Counted from the stretch's first letter, positions 47,340-60,254 are shown. The stretch: DNA of 64,000 nucleotides from Actinostola sp. cb2023 (GCA_033675265.1 JAUJYZ010001177.1:273501-337500), one strand, 5' to 3'. Notes: generated by a model not told the origin, from the letters alone. A program made the numbers and translations.

Positions 47340-48750
47340 TTTCTGAAATAGTTCCCTAAAATCTAATGATGTTTTTCGATTGTATTTTTGCCGTTTACTG
47401 ACCCATTATGAACTGTGTGGAAATTGTGCAAGTAATAGGCTAAAACTACTTCTGTATGACGATACGAATATCCGGGAAATCACATTTAATCTCAAAATAG
47501 CAGTTATTTTGAAGCTCGATCGAGTTCACGCAGGTAGGGCGTCTAGTTTTTTTCCTCCTTTCTTTTTGAACAAGACGCTCAATGAGCGTATACTCGGGCT
47601 TATGATAAGGACAATGTCAGTTGCGTGAGGATGAAAAGACCTGACAATGACTGATAGTTGCTTGACGAGGGAAAATATGTATATATGTGTGGAGTTCATT
47701 TGATTTGCTTTTGAGTTTGAGTTCATTTGATTACCTTTTGACTTAGAGTTCAATTGATTTGCTTTAATTTTGATGAGTTCAGTCGTGTAAAGGCCCAGTC
47801 GAAAACGCTCAACACTTCTAGTCGTCGAATACGATGACTTAGCAATATCTCAGTATTTGCCCTGAGCGAACAATAACTATTTGACACGTTTGTGGCGCCA
47901 TCAATATGCAACCTCAAGTGACCTCAAGTACGTTTAAATATGTAATACAGACGTACCTACACGAATCTTTATGAGTCATCGACATAAATAGTTTCTCGTC
48001 ACGCAACTCTCATTGTCATATTAAATACCCGACTATACGCTCATTGAGCGTCTTCTTCTGCAACAGATCCCTAATCTCTAATGACGTTTTGATTTTGATT
48101 GCATTTTTGCCGTTCACTGACTTGTTTTCAGCGTGGAAATTCTGCTTTAAATAGCGCTGTGCCGCGGTTCTAAAATTAATGCGCTTTTGTATTGTGCAAG
48201 TATATAAATAGGCTATTAAAACAACTTTGGCATGACCCCAAATTTCGGACATTGAGCTTGTTTAGCTTTGCTTTAATTGATGAAGTTTTGAAGTATGATT
48301 TCTACGATTTCTTTTCCTTCTGAATTTTTCAAACGTCGAATCGAATAAACATCCATCATTATATATCTGAGAAATGTGTTTCGTTTTATTGCCGGATACT
48401 TTTTAAACGGTTTTTCACGGCGCGTGACGACAGTCAGGCAGCAAGCAAAGCGAGATTAGCTATCTAAACAAAATCTACTGGAAAATCAAACCCTTGCTCT
48501 CTAGCTTCAGAGACATAATACGAAGCTGCTCAGTAACGGGTTATTAACGACATGTTGCTTTCAAAACTAAGATTCATAATCTACTTGAGTCCTGTGTGTC
48601 GTTTGCTTTTCTTATCTGCTGAGTAATCTTGAAACTCGATACGATTAAATACGTCGCATACTTTCGTCATTCTTTGACCGAACAAAACTACTACTACCGA
48701 AAAACGCATTTTCTAACTCGGGCTTCCTTCGGAAGGGCCCGAGTAATAAA
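47340..48750. mobile_element. Longest copy of the composite dispersed repeat
   Basis: Contains two TTTTTGCCGTT(C/T)ACTGAC blocks (about 47385 and 48100), the palindrome ACGCTCAATGAGCGT near 47575, CGCTCATTGAGCG near 48036, and the end AACTCGGGCTTCC...GCCCGAGTAATAA at 48712-48748. Blocks match 34200-38195. There is no protein-coding core, so it would be a non-autonomous element or satellite-like repeat. Confidence 0.65.
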
Positions 48751-49316
48751 TGTAAGACTTTGATACCGTACATAAATATTAGTAGTCTTTGCTATATTGT
48801 AACAATTTGCTGGTTGGGTATCCTGTGGTAAAAAAGGGAAGAGGGGGAACTGAGACTAGTACAGGAAGAAACAGGAAGCCCATTCCGATCATGAAGGCGT
48901 TGAATGCGGAGTGAGATACAAATGAATGGATTTGGGGAGGAGTAGAGTCTGAACGAGGTTGACCAAAAGGGGCCAAATGAACCCCCTCCCCTCCCCCCTT
49001 CTCAGTCCAGATCTATTATTAAATCGATCCAGTGGGGATTTCAATGTACCTGAACTAGATAAACACAATTTGTGCGATAAAATACCCATCACTAATTAGA
49101 TTCTGTATATGACCTTGTTAGTTAGTAATGGCAAAAGGCTATCTTAGGTCGACCGTCTTATGAATGAGTTGAATGTATACATCGGTGTTGTATAACTTAC
49201 ACTACCGGCTATAAAAGGCAGGTATATTTCTCTACTTCTAGGGCTCCTTATATGGGTGGCTTGGCCGGGGCCGCGCGAAATCAAAAATCGTGATGAATTC
49301 ATGTAATCTTGTAGTG

Positions 49317-49546
49317 AAAATCATAAATCATAGAAGCTGAGACCGCAAGGATGGATGGGAAATCAGTTCATGAGCCGCATTAATGTTCTCGTAGTTTTGA
49401 AGGTATATGAGCTATTTAACTAAGATCCTACAAGTCTGGTAAAAAGGTCGATGATTTGACGGTTTTATTTGAGAGTTTTAAATTCCCAGAATTCCTTGTG
49501 CTTTCATAATTTTCAACCCGACAACGATTATGCAACTAGCTATATA
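49317..49546. mobile_element. MITE family A, second copy (one end truncated)
   Basis: Reverse-orientation match to 21168-21458: TCATAGAAGCTGAGACCGCA, ACTAAGATCCTACAAGTCTG and TTTCAACCCGACAACG are shared. The AATTAGCTATA end is present as CAACTAGCTATA; the opposite terminus is lost. Confidence 0.85.
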
Positions 49547-50049
49547 TACTTTATAAATATTATGTTAGGCGATTAGAATATTGATAGTATTTTTGGTTGT
49601 CCTCTTTCATTCCCTTCCACTTTTTCCCCTCTCGATTCTTTTTGTTTTCTTCTTTTCTTTCTTTCATTATTCTATTTGGAATTAAATTAACGATCAGACC
49701 TCAAGAAGGGAAGCTGATGAAATAAAAATAAAAATAAAAACATGATGAAAGAAAAAAAGTTTCAATTTGACTTTCGTTGCTAGGCTCTCGGTTCAATCGT
49801 TACGTCGTTCAGTATATGTCTTTATATGTCTAAACTCGATTTCTAAAGCGTACGGTTTATCAAGAGTTCATTTGACTCAGTTCCCCACCAACCCTAAGGG
49901 TTTATACGACTTCCAACTCGCCGCAAAGCAAAATTAGACCGATATACGTGGGTTGATTTTAAATTAATTTACAATCTTTTCGATGATTGATATATGAGTT
50001 ACGTATCCTGCTTAGTGTGTTGGGCCTAGAGGACGAGTACGTCCGATGG

Positions 50050-50519
50050 ACCTTTTCGTAGTTTCCCAGAATGCTTCATGATTCTGCGCGCGCAAGCGAG
50101 GTCAGGGAAAAAATATTTAGAATAAGCCAGTTCAGAGTTTAAGAACAAGGTTCAGTGCGCATGCGATTTTATCCCGATTATATCACCTTCTTTTGTTATT
50201 TAAAAATCACAAACGTTAACAAAAGAAGGTGATATAATCGGGATAAAATCGCATGCGCACTGAACCTTATTCTTAAACTCTGAACTGGCTTATTGATCGT
50301 GCATTGAGGAAAATATGACTACTGTATCTAATCAAGAACAGAAAAAATATATTTTCTTTGCTTGAGAATTTGCATCTATCTTTGTATTACAAATTAAATT
50401 CTTCTTACGCAGTTTTCTACTGAATTTCTTCATTCACTCTTACTATTTTCGATCTATTTTGTACCCTGACCTCGCTTGCGCGCGCAGAATCGATCATTCT
50501 GGGAAACTACGAAAAGGTG
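50050..50519. mobile_element. Large foldback element with nested hairpins
   Basis: Outer arms CCTTTTCGTAGTTTCCCAGA and GCGCGCGCAAGCGAGGTCAG are mirrored at about 50455-50517. Inside the left half is a nearly perfect 78-bp hairpin (50121-50294). No coding capacity. Confidence 0.85.
50121..50294. repeat. 78-bp inverted repeat with one mismatch
   Basis: Arms 50121-50198 and 50217-50294 pair at 77 of 78 positions (AAGAACAAGG against AATAAGG in the complement) around an 18-base AT-rich loop. It would form a long hairpin in RNA. Confidence 0.92.
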
Positions 50520-50615
50520 CATAAAGTATTTTATTCCGAATTTGAGCTTTAGAAGATTTGAACATTGAACAATCGACCGTCATTCCTGCAAAAAGGGTGT
50601 CCATGGAATAGATAC

Positions 50616-50759
50616 TCAGGGGCGGATCCAGGATTTATTTTAGGAGGGGGTGCACCATTTATGATCAGGACGCACACAAACTAGCACCAATAACACAGTA
50701 GATATCAGCTCATCCAGGGGGTGCGCACCTCCTGCACTCCTCCCCTAGATCCGCCCTTG
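50616..50759. mobile_element. hAT-like MITE, CAGGGGCGGATCCAGG ends
   Basis: CAGGGGCGGATCCAGG and CCTAGATCCGCCCTTG are inverted ends, and GGGGGTGCACC pairs with GGGTGCGCACC inside. GATAC stands next to both ends (GATACT and GATACA), a decayed duplication. CAGGGGCGGATC-type ends are common in hAT-derived MITEs (family knowledge). Confidence 0.75.
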
Positions 50760-51623
50760 GATACACCCTATGCATGTTTTGCATAAATAGCAGAATCATA
50801 AAATCTCAGTCATTTACTTTGTAGTTGGGAATATATTACAGCAATATTTGACCATCTCTTTGAAGAGAGTGTTATCAAAAATGAACACACCTAATTTTAG
50901 TGCTGTACTACGAAATCTTGAAAAGTTATAGTGACTTGAAATGACAAAGATTTGTGCCAGAAATCGAACTTTGCCGGCACTAAATGTCTCGTTTCCATGA
51001 CTTGAGAAGTAGCAAAAGCCGTGTACGAGTATCCTGCCAGAAAACGTTGGATCTAATGTATAGATCTAAATGGTCAAAAACAATGTTAAATGAAGCAAGT
51101 AGTCCAAGGACTCAGCAAAGACCAAAACAACGTATAAACGCTTAATACTTTATCATTGGTTTCATTTTTATTATTATACTTTTGGGGTACTATACCATGG
51201 AATATCACCCGCGTCACTTCTATTGCATATCTTATTTATCCAAGAAATATCAGAACAAGCAGGACTGCATTGCATCATGGGAAAAAGCATAGAATACTGC
51301 GGAATGTGCAAGGCAATTCTACTCTCTGATTGGCTGTATTTTCTATGATGTGTGGGGATCATAAATGACTGTTTCTTTTACGCATGTTTGCAAGACGTAG
51401 ACCCAAACTGGGAATAACAAACAATTAACTTTATAGACAAACTACATAGAATCAAATTCGGTTATTTAAGTTGAACGCAGACTGAATTTAGTAAGCCTCG
51501 TTCTCGTGCGTGCGAAAGACGCGGTTACTAAGTTTTCGATTTGGTCTATATAGCTGGCCCTCAATATTGGCTTTATTATTCATATCATTTCTGACTCACT
51601 AATATAAGTGATATTGACTCTTT

Positions 51624-51901
51624 TACAGCCTTTTGCAAAAATTCTGTCGCGACCAAGTATATAAGTATATCAGTATATCACTATATACCTGTGTGAGTCC
51701 CAAATGCCCGAACGCTACCCGTACACGCATTTCAAGATGGTTGACTGTACAAGCGTGGATTGGAGAGTCATGAATACGATAGGCAATCTACACACAAACG
51801 TTATTTTCACATTCATTTGATAGTATAAATCTTCGGGTATATAGTGATATAGTGATATACTGATATACTTGGTCGCGACAGAATTTTTGCAAAAGGCTGT
51901 A
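51624..51901. mobile_element. MITE with TA target, CAGCCTTTTGCAAAAATTCT ends
   Basis: CAGCCTTTTGCAAAAATTCT, GTCGCGACCAAG and TATATCAGTATATCACTATA are mirrored almost perfectly to 51899. TA lies at both edges. Tc1/mariner-type non-autonomous element by target and ends. Confidence 0.88.
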
Positions 51902-52108
51902 TTCAAACTATTTGTAATATAATGTTATTATTATATTTCCATATTTTTATTTTTATTATATTTTTATTTATTTATTTATTTTTATATTATTATTGTATAC
52001 CATTGTAATGCGCATTTGAAAAATTTTACGATTGATATTTGCGCAATGTAAATGAATAAATTATTAAATTATTATTAATTATTAATATCAAAGAACAAAA
52101 GTCTATTA

Positions 52109-52372
52109 AATAGACCTTATGCATAGCGGACGTAATGTGACTACAACTACCAGAATGCTTTGCGAATTTTCTTTTTTTTTCTAGATTTTTATTCGCTCGT
52201 GAGGTAATTCATTCAATTGTAAATTACGTAATTTAGTTTTAGCTGCCAAGTAATGTTTAATAAACAGTTCACAATTCACTAAGACAAAGGATACTAATTA
52301 TCTCACAAAAGAAGATGCGCAAAGCATTCTGGTAGTTGTAGTCATATTACGTCATTATGCATAAGGTCTATT
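52109..52372. mobile_element. Foldback MITE, AATAGACCTTATGCATA ends
   Basis: AATAGACCTTATGCATA, ACTACAACTACCAGAATGC and TTTGCG are mirrored to 52372. ~264 bp, non-coding. Confidence 0.85.
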
Positions 52373-53614
52373 GCAATGAAGAAGAGTATGTGATACTTTT
52401 TTATCCTGTTCATGTCAATTAAACAGTGCATCCTGAGTACACAGTCTTTTGCAGCCCCGAGTAACGGTAGCTCCCCTTAGGGCCAGGCTACGCACTAAGT
52501 ACTGCGAGTAACGACTGCCACTAGCGGTACAGTACAATACAATCCCACCAGGGCACGAGTGAATCCTGCTACCAGGATCTTGTTTCTATAACGTTAATTA
52601 AAAGTACTTGTTTATTTTCCTTTGGGTCAACGTTTTTGCAAACACTTGCCTGGGAGAAAACAGACTGGGCGTGGCCACCCATAAACGTCAACGCCGACAA
52701 ACAAATAGTCTATCAAGCAGCTGACTCTCGTGTGAATTGCTCATGTATAGTTGATAGCCCAACATATTGCGCCCTGGTGAAAAACACGCGTTCACTGGCT
52801 GAATGAGTGGGCGTCATCATGTCGCAACCGTGCCAGACTCCTGTCCTGTGAACGTGTAAGATAGAGATAAGAGAGTAATGCAACACCGGTAGCTAGAGGA
52901 TTAGAATTCTGTTCATGCTCTCGCCAGTATTATTAAGCTCATCTTTAACCATTTTCAAGCGCGAAGAATTCCATTGGTAATTACTTTCAAGGGTGGAAAT
53001 TTTTTTTTGTGAACATAGATTTGGGTTTTTGGAGTTTTCGTGGGTTATAACTTGAGGCCTGTTTTCCTTTAGGACAGAATCGAGGGATGTCTCTTTTCGC
53101 AGCGATAACATCGCCCTAAGTTCACCTTGGGCCTGCCGTATACGCACAAAGATAAAGCTCCCAAACTATTCAGTTCTGTTTATAATAAAGACTTTACGTT
53201 CTCGTAGACATATGTCAGCTGTTCAACTATTTCAACGTAGTTTTACGCTTAGAAAACTCAAACAGCTCACCGAGACTCGTGAAAGTTCTTTACATGGCAG
53301 AATGCGTTTTTCGTGTCTCTCTGGCTTCTCCTTAAAAAGAATTCCATACCAGGAGAATTGCAGACTTTGTGATGCTCATCATTTATCAGTAGAAACTCCC
53401 AATGATTTGGCTACAGGATATAAAGTAAACACACATAACCTGCAGACATTATCGAAGTTCAGAACGAATTGTTATCAAATTAGATCACAAATGTCAAAGT
53501 AGGTCATAGATTGTCGATGTCCGCAATTTGCTTAAAGAAGAAAATACCAAATCTCGACGAAATTTAGTTCTCATGGCGCCCCTGACACAAGCTGAACGAA
53601 AAGGACGGATATAG

Positions 53615-53641
53615 AATAAATAGAATAAATAGAATAAATAG
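53615..53641. repeat. Short (AATAG)n-like repeat
   Basis: TAGAATAAATAGAATAAATAG, a decamer repeated about three times. Simple sequence. Confidence 0.7.
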
Positions 53642-54637
53642 AAGTATGTAGGAATTGAACTATTTATTTTTTATTTTTTTCGATAAAATGTTTTACATTT
53701 TGTACATGCAGTTAGTGGAAATTATTTTCTCCATTGCTATATTTTCAAGTCTATACTCTTTCAAGGCAACGAAACAATATAATATATTTTAATAATGCCT
53801 GTAAAGAACAATGAACTGGAAAAGGAAAATTAACTACAAGGAAAAGTATATACATATATATTTGATACTAAGTTAACATTAACAGAATTCTTTTTATTTA
53901 CATACTGTAATATTATTCTTTATATTTTACTATATATTTACGTACAGATTTACATTCAAAGTTAAGATGAGATTTTCATCGATACGAAAATAGCTAATGT
54001 ATTTCAAGTTATGACTTCATCCGAGTCGACAACGCAATGCATGAGACCTTCATACAAGCATACGAAACAGTAACTTGTTTGGTTTTTTTCGTTTTTTTTT
54101 TTTACCCTAAGCAGTAACGAAAGCATGAATTTTGAGCGAAAGAAGCCGCAAGCCTCTTATAATCTTGGATTCCTCTCTGCGCGGCTTCCAAACCCGCGTT
54201 TTAGCGGTACATTCCCGCCATGATGTGACGAGAGAAATCCTACGCGCGTCGGGGCTTTTCCTATTCCACTAGCGCGGTATTGGTACATCAATTTATCTGA
54301 AAGTATCTCATCAGTTTTACCGCGCGCAAATTACAGCAATAGGAAGTCGTAAAGTGGGGAGTTCCATTACTAAATTGGCGTCGTTTTTGCGCTTATCATA
54401 ACCGGTGTCGTCAATAAATGCGCGGGTGTCTAATTAAGCTCAGTACTGATTGTGATGTTCGTTCCCAAATAAGAGGTAATCGTTTTCCTAAACGCATCGC
54501 TAATACGGCAATAGAACTTGACAGTTCGTGAAAGCATTATCAGTCTTCGATTTGTTCATTAGGAAAGTTGTTAGAGATGTTAGGGAAGTTAATGGATCGA
54601 GATTGTTTCCTCAGTTGCGTAGATTATTAACTGACCT

Positions 54638-54995
54638 AGTACGAGTAATTCAACGCATACCCCAGTCGGTTCAAACCACCGTGGCACTATTAGTCACTTG
54701 ATTAAGGACTACTCAGATCAAATATATTCTATAAGAGAACGAAGAGCGCTCTCAGAAACTCTCCCTTCAACGATAATAAGCCCTCGTCTGGTCTTCAAAC
54801 GTTCAGATCAGGTTTGTACGGGTAATTCAACGCATTCCCCAGTCGGTCCAAACTAGGATGGCACTAATTAGTCACTTTAAGAACTACTCAGATCAAAGAT
54901 ATTCTATAAGAGAACGAAGAGCGCTCTCAGAAACTCTCCCTATCAACGATAATAAGCCCTCGTATCTGGTCTTCAAATATTAAGATCAGTTTTAA
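54638..54995. repeat. Two-copy tandem duplication, period 177 bp
   Basis: TAATTCAACGCAT begins at 54646 and 54823. Shared blocks include TACTCAGATCAAA, CTATAAGAGAACGAAGAGCG and CTCTCAGAAACTCTCCCT. It ends ~75 bp before the Emx-like stop codon, so it may lie in that gene's 3' UTR or flank. Confidence 0.9.
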
Positions 54996-55068
54996 AAGTT
55001 TTCCAATTGAGTGAATCATTAAACCAGTAGTCTTATCTCTGAAGTATGGCTTAACAAATTGATTTCAG

Positions 55069-57438
55069 CTAATTGTTACATTTTCCCATTGAGTCAACAT
55101 CGTTATCTGACGAGTAGAACGCGTTAGTTTCGGCCGGAGTGAAATGTTTTGTCGTGATTTGCCATTTTCGAATGTGGTGCTCCCCTTTTCGCTTCTTCTT
55201 TTTCCCTAATCTTTCGAGCTCTTGATCTCGTTTAAACTTCGTCCTTCGGTTTTGAAACCAGACTTTGACTTGCGCTTCGGACAAGTCGAGGTCTTTGGCC
55301 ACCTTCTGTCTCTCTTCTCCAACGATGTAGTGATTGGCGAGGAATCGTTTTTCGAGTTTCTTGAGTTGTTCGGCGGAGAATGCGGTGCGCGCACGTTTGC
55401 GCTTCTGCACGTATCCATTGGCATCGTCTTGGTAGTCTGCCATGTCACCGCCATAGCCGTATTGGTAGGGATCACCTAAGGAACACAAGAAATCGTGATT
55501 AACCTTCACTTTTTTTTCACTTTTTTTTTACACTGTTCCTACCGGCTGGTGCGCTCACCGAACGCGCAAATCCTTTTTGATGGATTATGACTACGATTCT
55601 GAGAGTAAGATCGTGCAGGGTGCAAGGAGTGGTACTTACAGACTTGCTATTCCTAGAATCTCATTGAAAATTACATCGAGCAAAGACAATAAAACTAAGT
55701 TTTCAGTTTATATTAATAGTTTTATTGACACTTACATTTACATTTACTCTTACTTACAGACTTGCTATTCCTAAAATCTCATTTAAAATTACATCGAGCG
55801 AAGGTACTAAAACTAAGTTTTAAGTTTATATAGTTTTATTGACACTCACACTGCGCAACTTTATGAAAGTCGAAGCACCGTGCGTGTTCAACTAAAACTG
55901 GGCGTTACTTTTCTTGAAATAATAATATTTTGCGCGTTTTCAAATATTATTTCTTAGAAATCATTTATAATCGATTGTTGCGACTTCGAACGTAATTTTC
56001 GGAATACGAACCTCTTAATTCCCTACGCAAATATTGACCCAAACTAGAGTAAAGTAGAGAACAATAAACAAGCCATTAATCACTCTGACGATAAGCAGAT
56101 TGTGAACCGGTATTTCAGTTATTGGTTTTTCTCGTGGCCATTTTTCACCGGTGAAAGCCAAGGAAGTACTTATGGATTTGCGGCATTCTCGTGGGTGTCT
56201 GCTCAATGACTTTCTTAAGAGATAACAACAGTGCTCCGGGAGTGCTCCATGTTAACGTATCTTTTGGAACGGAAAGGGACTTGGTGGTGACTCACCGCAG
56301 AATCGCCGAGAAAATGAAACACAAAACAAGCTACAAGCATGTATTGTACTTGGGGTTAAACCACGCAAAAATGTCTAAACTCACGAATCTGGAAGATATT
56401 CCATCGTTATCGCTGCGTCGATGCTAGAAGATACTGAGAATACTCCCACCTTGTCACTGAGAGTCGTTAGTTTGAGTCTGAAAAATCAATCGCGACAAGC
56501 AGATGCGCCTTATCCACTACTTCTCCCTTGAGCCGTTTGAGAATCCTCTAAAGATTAAGCTAATTATTTTGCTAGTAGAGCGTACAAGTTTAATTTCTTA
56601 ACCGCTCATTAGTATCTTTGTAAATAAATAAAGTAATCAATCATAAAACACATCCACGCAGAACTAATGAACTGTGCGCGTCTTGATTAGATAGATAGTC
56701 CTGTATTCATCTTTAAAGACGTTAGTTTATAGTGCTCCTATCTCAACTCTGCGCCGAGAGTTGTAATTTACTTTAGATGTTATCCACGGACTTTGCGCCG
56801 CTGGGGATTGGAGTTTAATTAATGTCCCGCAGATGAGTTCTCGGAGCAGCAACAACTGTTTCGTGCAACGTGCAAGCTGAGGGAAATCCACAACCAGAGA
56901 CTCCGTTAATTGGATGCACACTTGCAGCGTGAAATGTTTAACCGCACATGTACTGTAGATAAACAAACACTCAATTTGCGCTCTATAAACACTGGAAGAA
57001 CTTACAATCCACCAGCCGCGCACATTTATTAGACAACTATTAGTACGGTTCTCTTGAACTCACACCTGCACGATAACTCCTGAAGAGTTACTAAATTATT
57101 GGTCATACAAGAACTATTTAGTCAGATACATTGTCTGCAATTAGATCATTACCTGGATGAGGATGAGCGAGATACGGGACGTTCTGCCGCGGTCCCCATG
57201 GGGGCGACCAGGAAGGCTGAAGACCTTGGTTTCCGCGGTGATCCGCTATAAACCCAGGGTAGCTGACTTCATTCTGGTACATCATCTCTTGCAGGACACG
57301 ACCGGAGTGGTATCCATTTTGTGGATTTGGAGGACAGTACTGTGGCCTCGGTGGAGTACTTGTCATGCAGTTCTGATCATCGTAGCAAGATACTAGTGAT
57401 GGAATGCTCAATCCAGGGCCGTTTTGCATCTGAAGCAT
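55069..57438 (-). CDS. Second Emx-related homeodomain protein (Emx-like), two exons, complete
   Basis: Exon 1 is 57438-57153 (donor GTAATG) and exon 2 is 55475-55069 (acceptor TTAG). The phase-1 junction gives 693 nt and 230 residues. The homeodomain is residues 121-180 ([47 protein letters not shown]; Gln50, Asn51). Two flanking motifs tie it to EMX: an eh1-like repressor motif GLSIPSLV at residues 9-16, matching the RGFTIESLV start of vertebrate EMX, and a C-terminal [12 protein letters not shown] at 194-205, matching HHINRWRIATK. The homeodomain core is less Emx-like than the gene at 12.8 kb, so it fits a divergent paralogue such as the Emx-like genes known in sea anemones (recalled, not checked). 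The ATG at 55509 is intronic and not the start. It is expected to be a nuclear repressor-type transcription factor. Confidence 0.91.
55476..57152 (-). other. Emx-like gene intron (phase 1), with a tandem duplication
   Basis: A 1677-bp intron interrupting a glycine codon 25 residues before the homeodomain. Within it, 55632-55852 holds two direct copies (period ~118 bp) sharing ACTTACAGACTTGCTATTCC and AAAATTACATCGAGC. No other exon or element is recognised; short open frames at 56191-56427 and 56727-57023 look random. Confidence 0.8.
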
Positions 57439-60254
57439 GACTGCTGCCTTCGTTTAAAACCGGAATCCCTACTGCACTCCAAGATATCAGGACTTGTCTT
57501 GCGAGGGTCGGCGCGGAGTGATGTTCCAAAGTTTAAGCCTCTAAGATGTGTAAATCCGTACTCTGGTTCGAGATGGGCCTGATAAATCAATGCCCTGTGT
57601 AAGTAATTAGTTTTTGACAGTGTTTGTGAGAGATCGTCAAAGCGTTCTGAATAAATCTGCACATTATTGGTTGATAAGCACTGTTACGTTGGGGGGTGAG
57701 TGTCATCGTTGACCTCTGATGAAGGAGAAATCAAATACCAAAGTCAAGATGTTTTGTTGGGTCGTATGAAAAGTTAATTATGTGATCACATTTCGTCTAG
57801 CTGAGCCCGTGGAATCTACAGCACTAGTGGCAATTAAAGCTAGAGATAAGATAAGGACGGCCTCTTTCTGTGATTGTCCTGACTGCCATCGTTAGGGGGT
57901 CTGCTTGCATGCTTGAGCAGAAACCCACTCGCTTCACAAACGACTTCCAAAGTCCAATGATACGATTCCACCAGCTTTGATAGCCGATAATTTGACGCCT
58001 TAGCAGTAGTAAAGTGAGTTAAATGATGCTAAATGCTCGACACACGACCATCGCAGACCACCCTATAGGACAATCCTTAAACGTGTTAACAGCCATTCAA
58101 CAGAACCCTTCATACTCCATGTGGACAGCATGGTAGGCATCGATCCCAATGGATTTGTATCAGGATAGCCGCCTTGAATACAAACTACAAAGGTCAACAA
58201 TTCATTTCTCTGCCGTAATGTTTTCAAAGTGCGATCGAGCTTGGAAGGGATTTTTCTTTAAACGTGATCAAATCGGCGACGGGACAGTGTTATTGTTTAT
58301 CCGCTACGTAAATGTCTCTATAAAATGATCTTTATCGGGTCATTAGGACTTCGAGAAATGTAGATCGCTTACACGAACATCCTAAAGAAGAAGGCCAGAC
58401 AAGCTGTTAGAGGTAGGGTGAATGTCAGGAAATGAACGATAAGGCTACTGATAACCCCTACGAACTCATCTAAACTTGGGGCTTATTATAGAGTGAATTC
58501 GTCCACAAGAATCAAAGGATTTGATGGATTTGCCTGTGAAACTAAACGCGATTTAAATCTGTCTTGTAACACGTGAGATAAATGTACAACATTTTTAACA
58601 TTACGAATTTGTGTACATGAAGACGCATTTGCGCGCGCGCCATTTTTGGCTTTTTTAAATCCCACGTGCAGAAGTCGTAGTATCTTCACCATTTAGTTGT
58701 AGACGCAAGTTCGATGTCTTTCAGCTCGTATGTGTTGTCTAATGAAGACTTCTAAGCCACTAATACATGTATCAACTCTCCAAAATGAATCTTAAGCACA
58801 TCAATTAGACGAAACTTCGCTAGAAAACCCGAGAGAGGCCCTTGAACTTCGAATGGATATCAAACAAGAACCCTAACTAAAACTCGAACAATTTCCTAAA
58901 TCTAAAGGGATCCCAGTCTGTTCACCTCAAGGGTTAAATGCCGTTTAGTTGATGATTATTACTAAGCGCGTGACTCGATGAGATTCCCACGATCTGCTCG
59001 ATGCTACAGTCTTTTCCAAACTGATTCACTTGAATTAAACAAACTGATGTCTTTATCGCGTGAAATAGTTTTCGTTTGTTGTCTTCGAGTTCCGTTGTGG
59101 TGACTGCAAATGATGATGAATTAAGAGTCAATCAATCTCAGCACTGCGGCGATTTGTGATGTATTATTAATGTTTTGTTTTTCATTCAAGATAAACGTTT
59201 TACTTTTGACAAGTTAAAGCATTTTAAAACTAATTCAACGCCGGAGACACACCGCGTCTTAGTGAAATCACTGGCTTCCGTGGCAGTAACACACCTCTTT
59301 TTGGTATCTATGTTATTTGCACACCCCGTCTGGACAGGGGCTGCTCCGTGGGGACGGGAAGAAGGCACAGGAGGAGGCGGTAGTAAGAAGGAAAAGAAAG
59401 GAGCCGCGGTGAGAGGCCTTCCCCGTGTCCTTTCCACCGGAACACCCATCCGCGCATGGGCAGCCCCAGGTTTTCCGAGGATGCACTGAGTAAGAAGATT
59501 AATTGCCCATAGTTCCTATGTACAGCAGTGGTACCGTCTGATAACTGAATTGTCATGCTAATGACTCCTGGATTACAGCTGATTGGAGGGCAAGGAATCC
59601 GAGAACTAAGGGGGAGGGGTGAATCGTAATCCAGACACTTTCTTTGAACAACCATCTCCCCCTGATGGTTTTTCCCTCTTCCTTCCTTCCGGGTTTTATT
59701 CACTTGCTACCCTTTCCTGATCCCCCTTCCTCCTTTCCCCTTGTCTTTCAGGACACATGCGTCTGATAATGTCATCAATGACAAATAGAATCATTGGAGA
59801 CTGATCTAGAGACGGATGGGAAGGGAAAGGACATGTTCCTTCCTCATTCATTTTATTACTTTAGTCCGTTCTCCCTCTCCCCTCCTCATTTTCACCACTG
59901 AAACAAAAATGTTAGAGCGCTCTTTTATCCTGATCCATCCGAAGGCAACCTCTCCGATGGCAATCTAGAATATATTCATATTTTATTTTGATAGTTTGTT
60001 TATTTTTGTTTTTTCCTCTCAGTCATCTTGACCAGCCCCAGAATGCATAGCGTGGTGTTATGTTGGTGTTACGTGCTGTCACGTGGTCTTTGTCACGCAA
60101 TGTTGCTGTAAAAAAATTAGGATTATTTTTTAAAACTTCTTTTAAAATCCTCGATTTCGTCGGATTCTAATCAAGTGAAAGCAAGCAATCAGGTTCGCAG
60201 CAGAAACAATTCCAGTTTCAGCAGTTCATTCCATAAAGCAACTGAAAATCTGAG
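57439..60254. other. Shared upstream region of the Emx-like gene and the phosphatase
   Basis: The two genes are divergent, so this ~2.8 kb contains both promoters. I see no exon with family content. 59310-59480 is GC-rich with overlapping open frames on both strands (up to 131 codons) lacking motifs, and 59690-59890 is pyrimidine-rich. Confidence 0.5.

Larger units (their letters stand above)
45546..55068. other. 9.5 kb without a recognised gene, rich in foldback elements
   Basis: Between the dehydrogenase and the Emx-like gene I find repeat units (listed separately) but no exon with family content. Open frames at 52893-53147 and 53212-53502 have no motifs. 52380-53600 and 53645-54600 look like unique non-coding DNA. 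Confidence 0.5.

Noticed and set aside
53212..53502. 96-codon open frame with a few Cys and His
   Set aside because: The Cys/His spacing fits no zinc-finger pattern, and there are no promoter or splice cues.
55476..55509. ATG at 55509 as start of the Emx-like protein (MKVNHDFLC...)
   Set aside because: This segment lies upstream of a good acceptor (TTCCTTAG) that joins in phase to an upstream exon with Emx N-terminal features.
57408..57662. 84-codon frame overlapping exon 1 of the Emx-like gene
   Set aside because: Different frame from the homeobox exon, no family content; likely leader or promoter DNA.
59308..59703. 131-codon minus-strand frame overlapping a 104-codon plus-strand frame
   Set aside because: GC-rich sequence open on both strands, with no domain and no conserved-looking segment.
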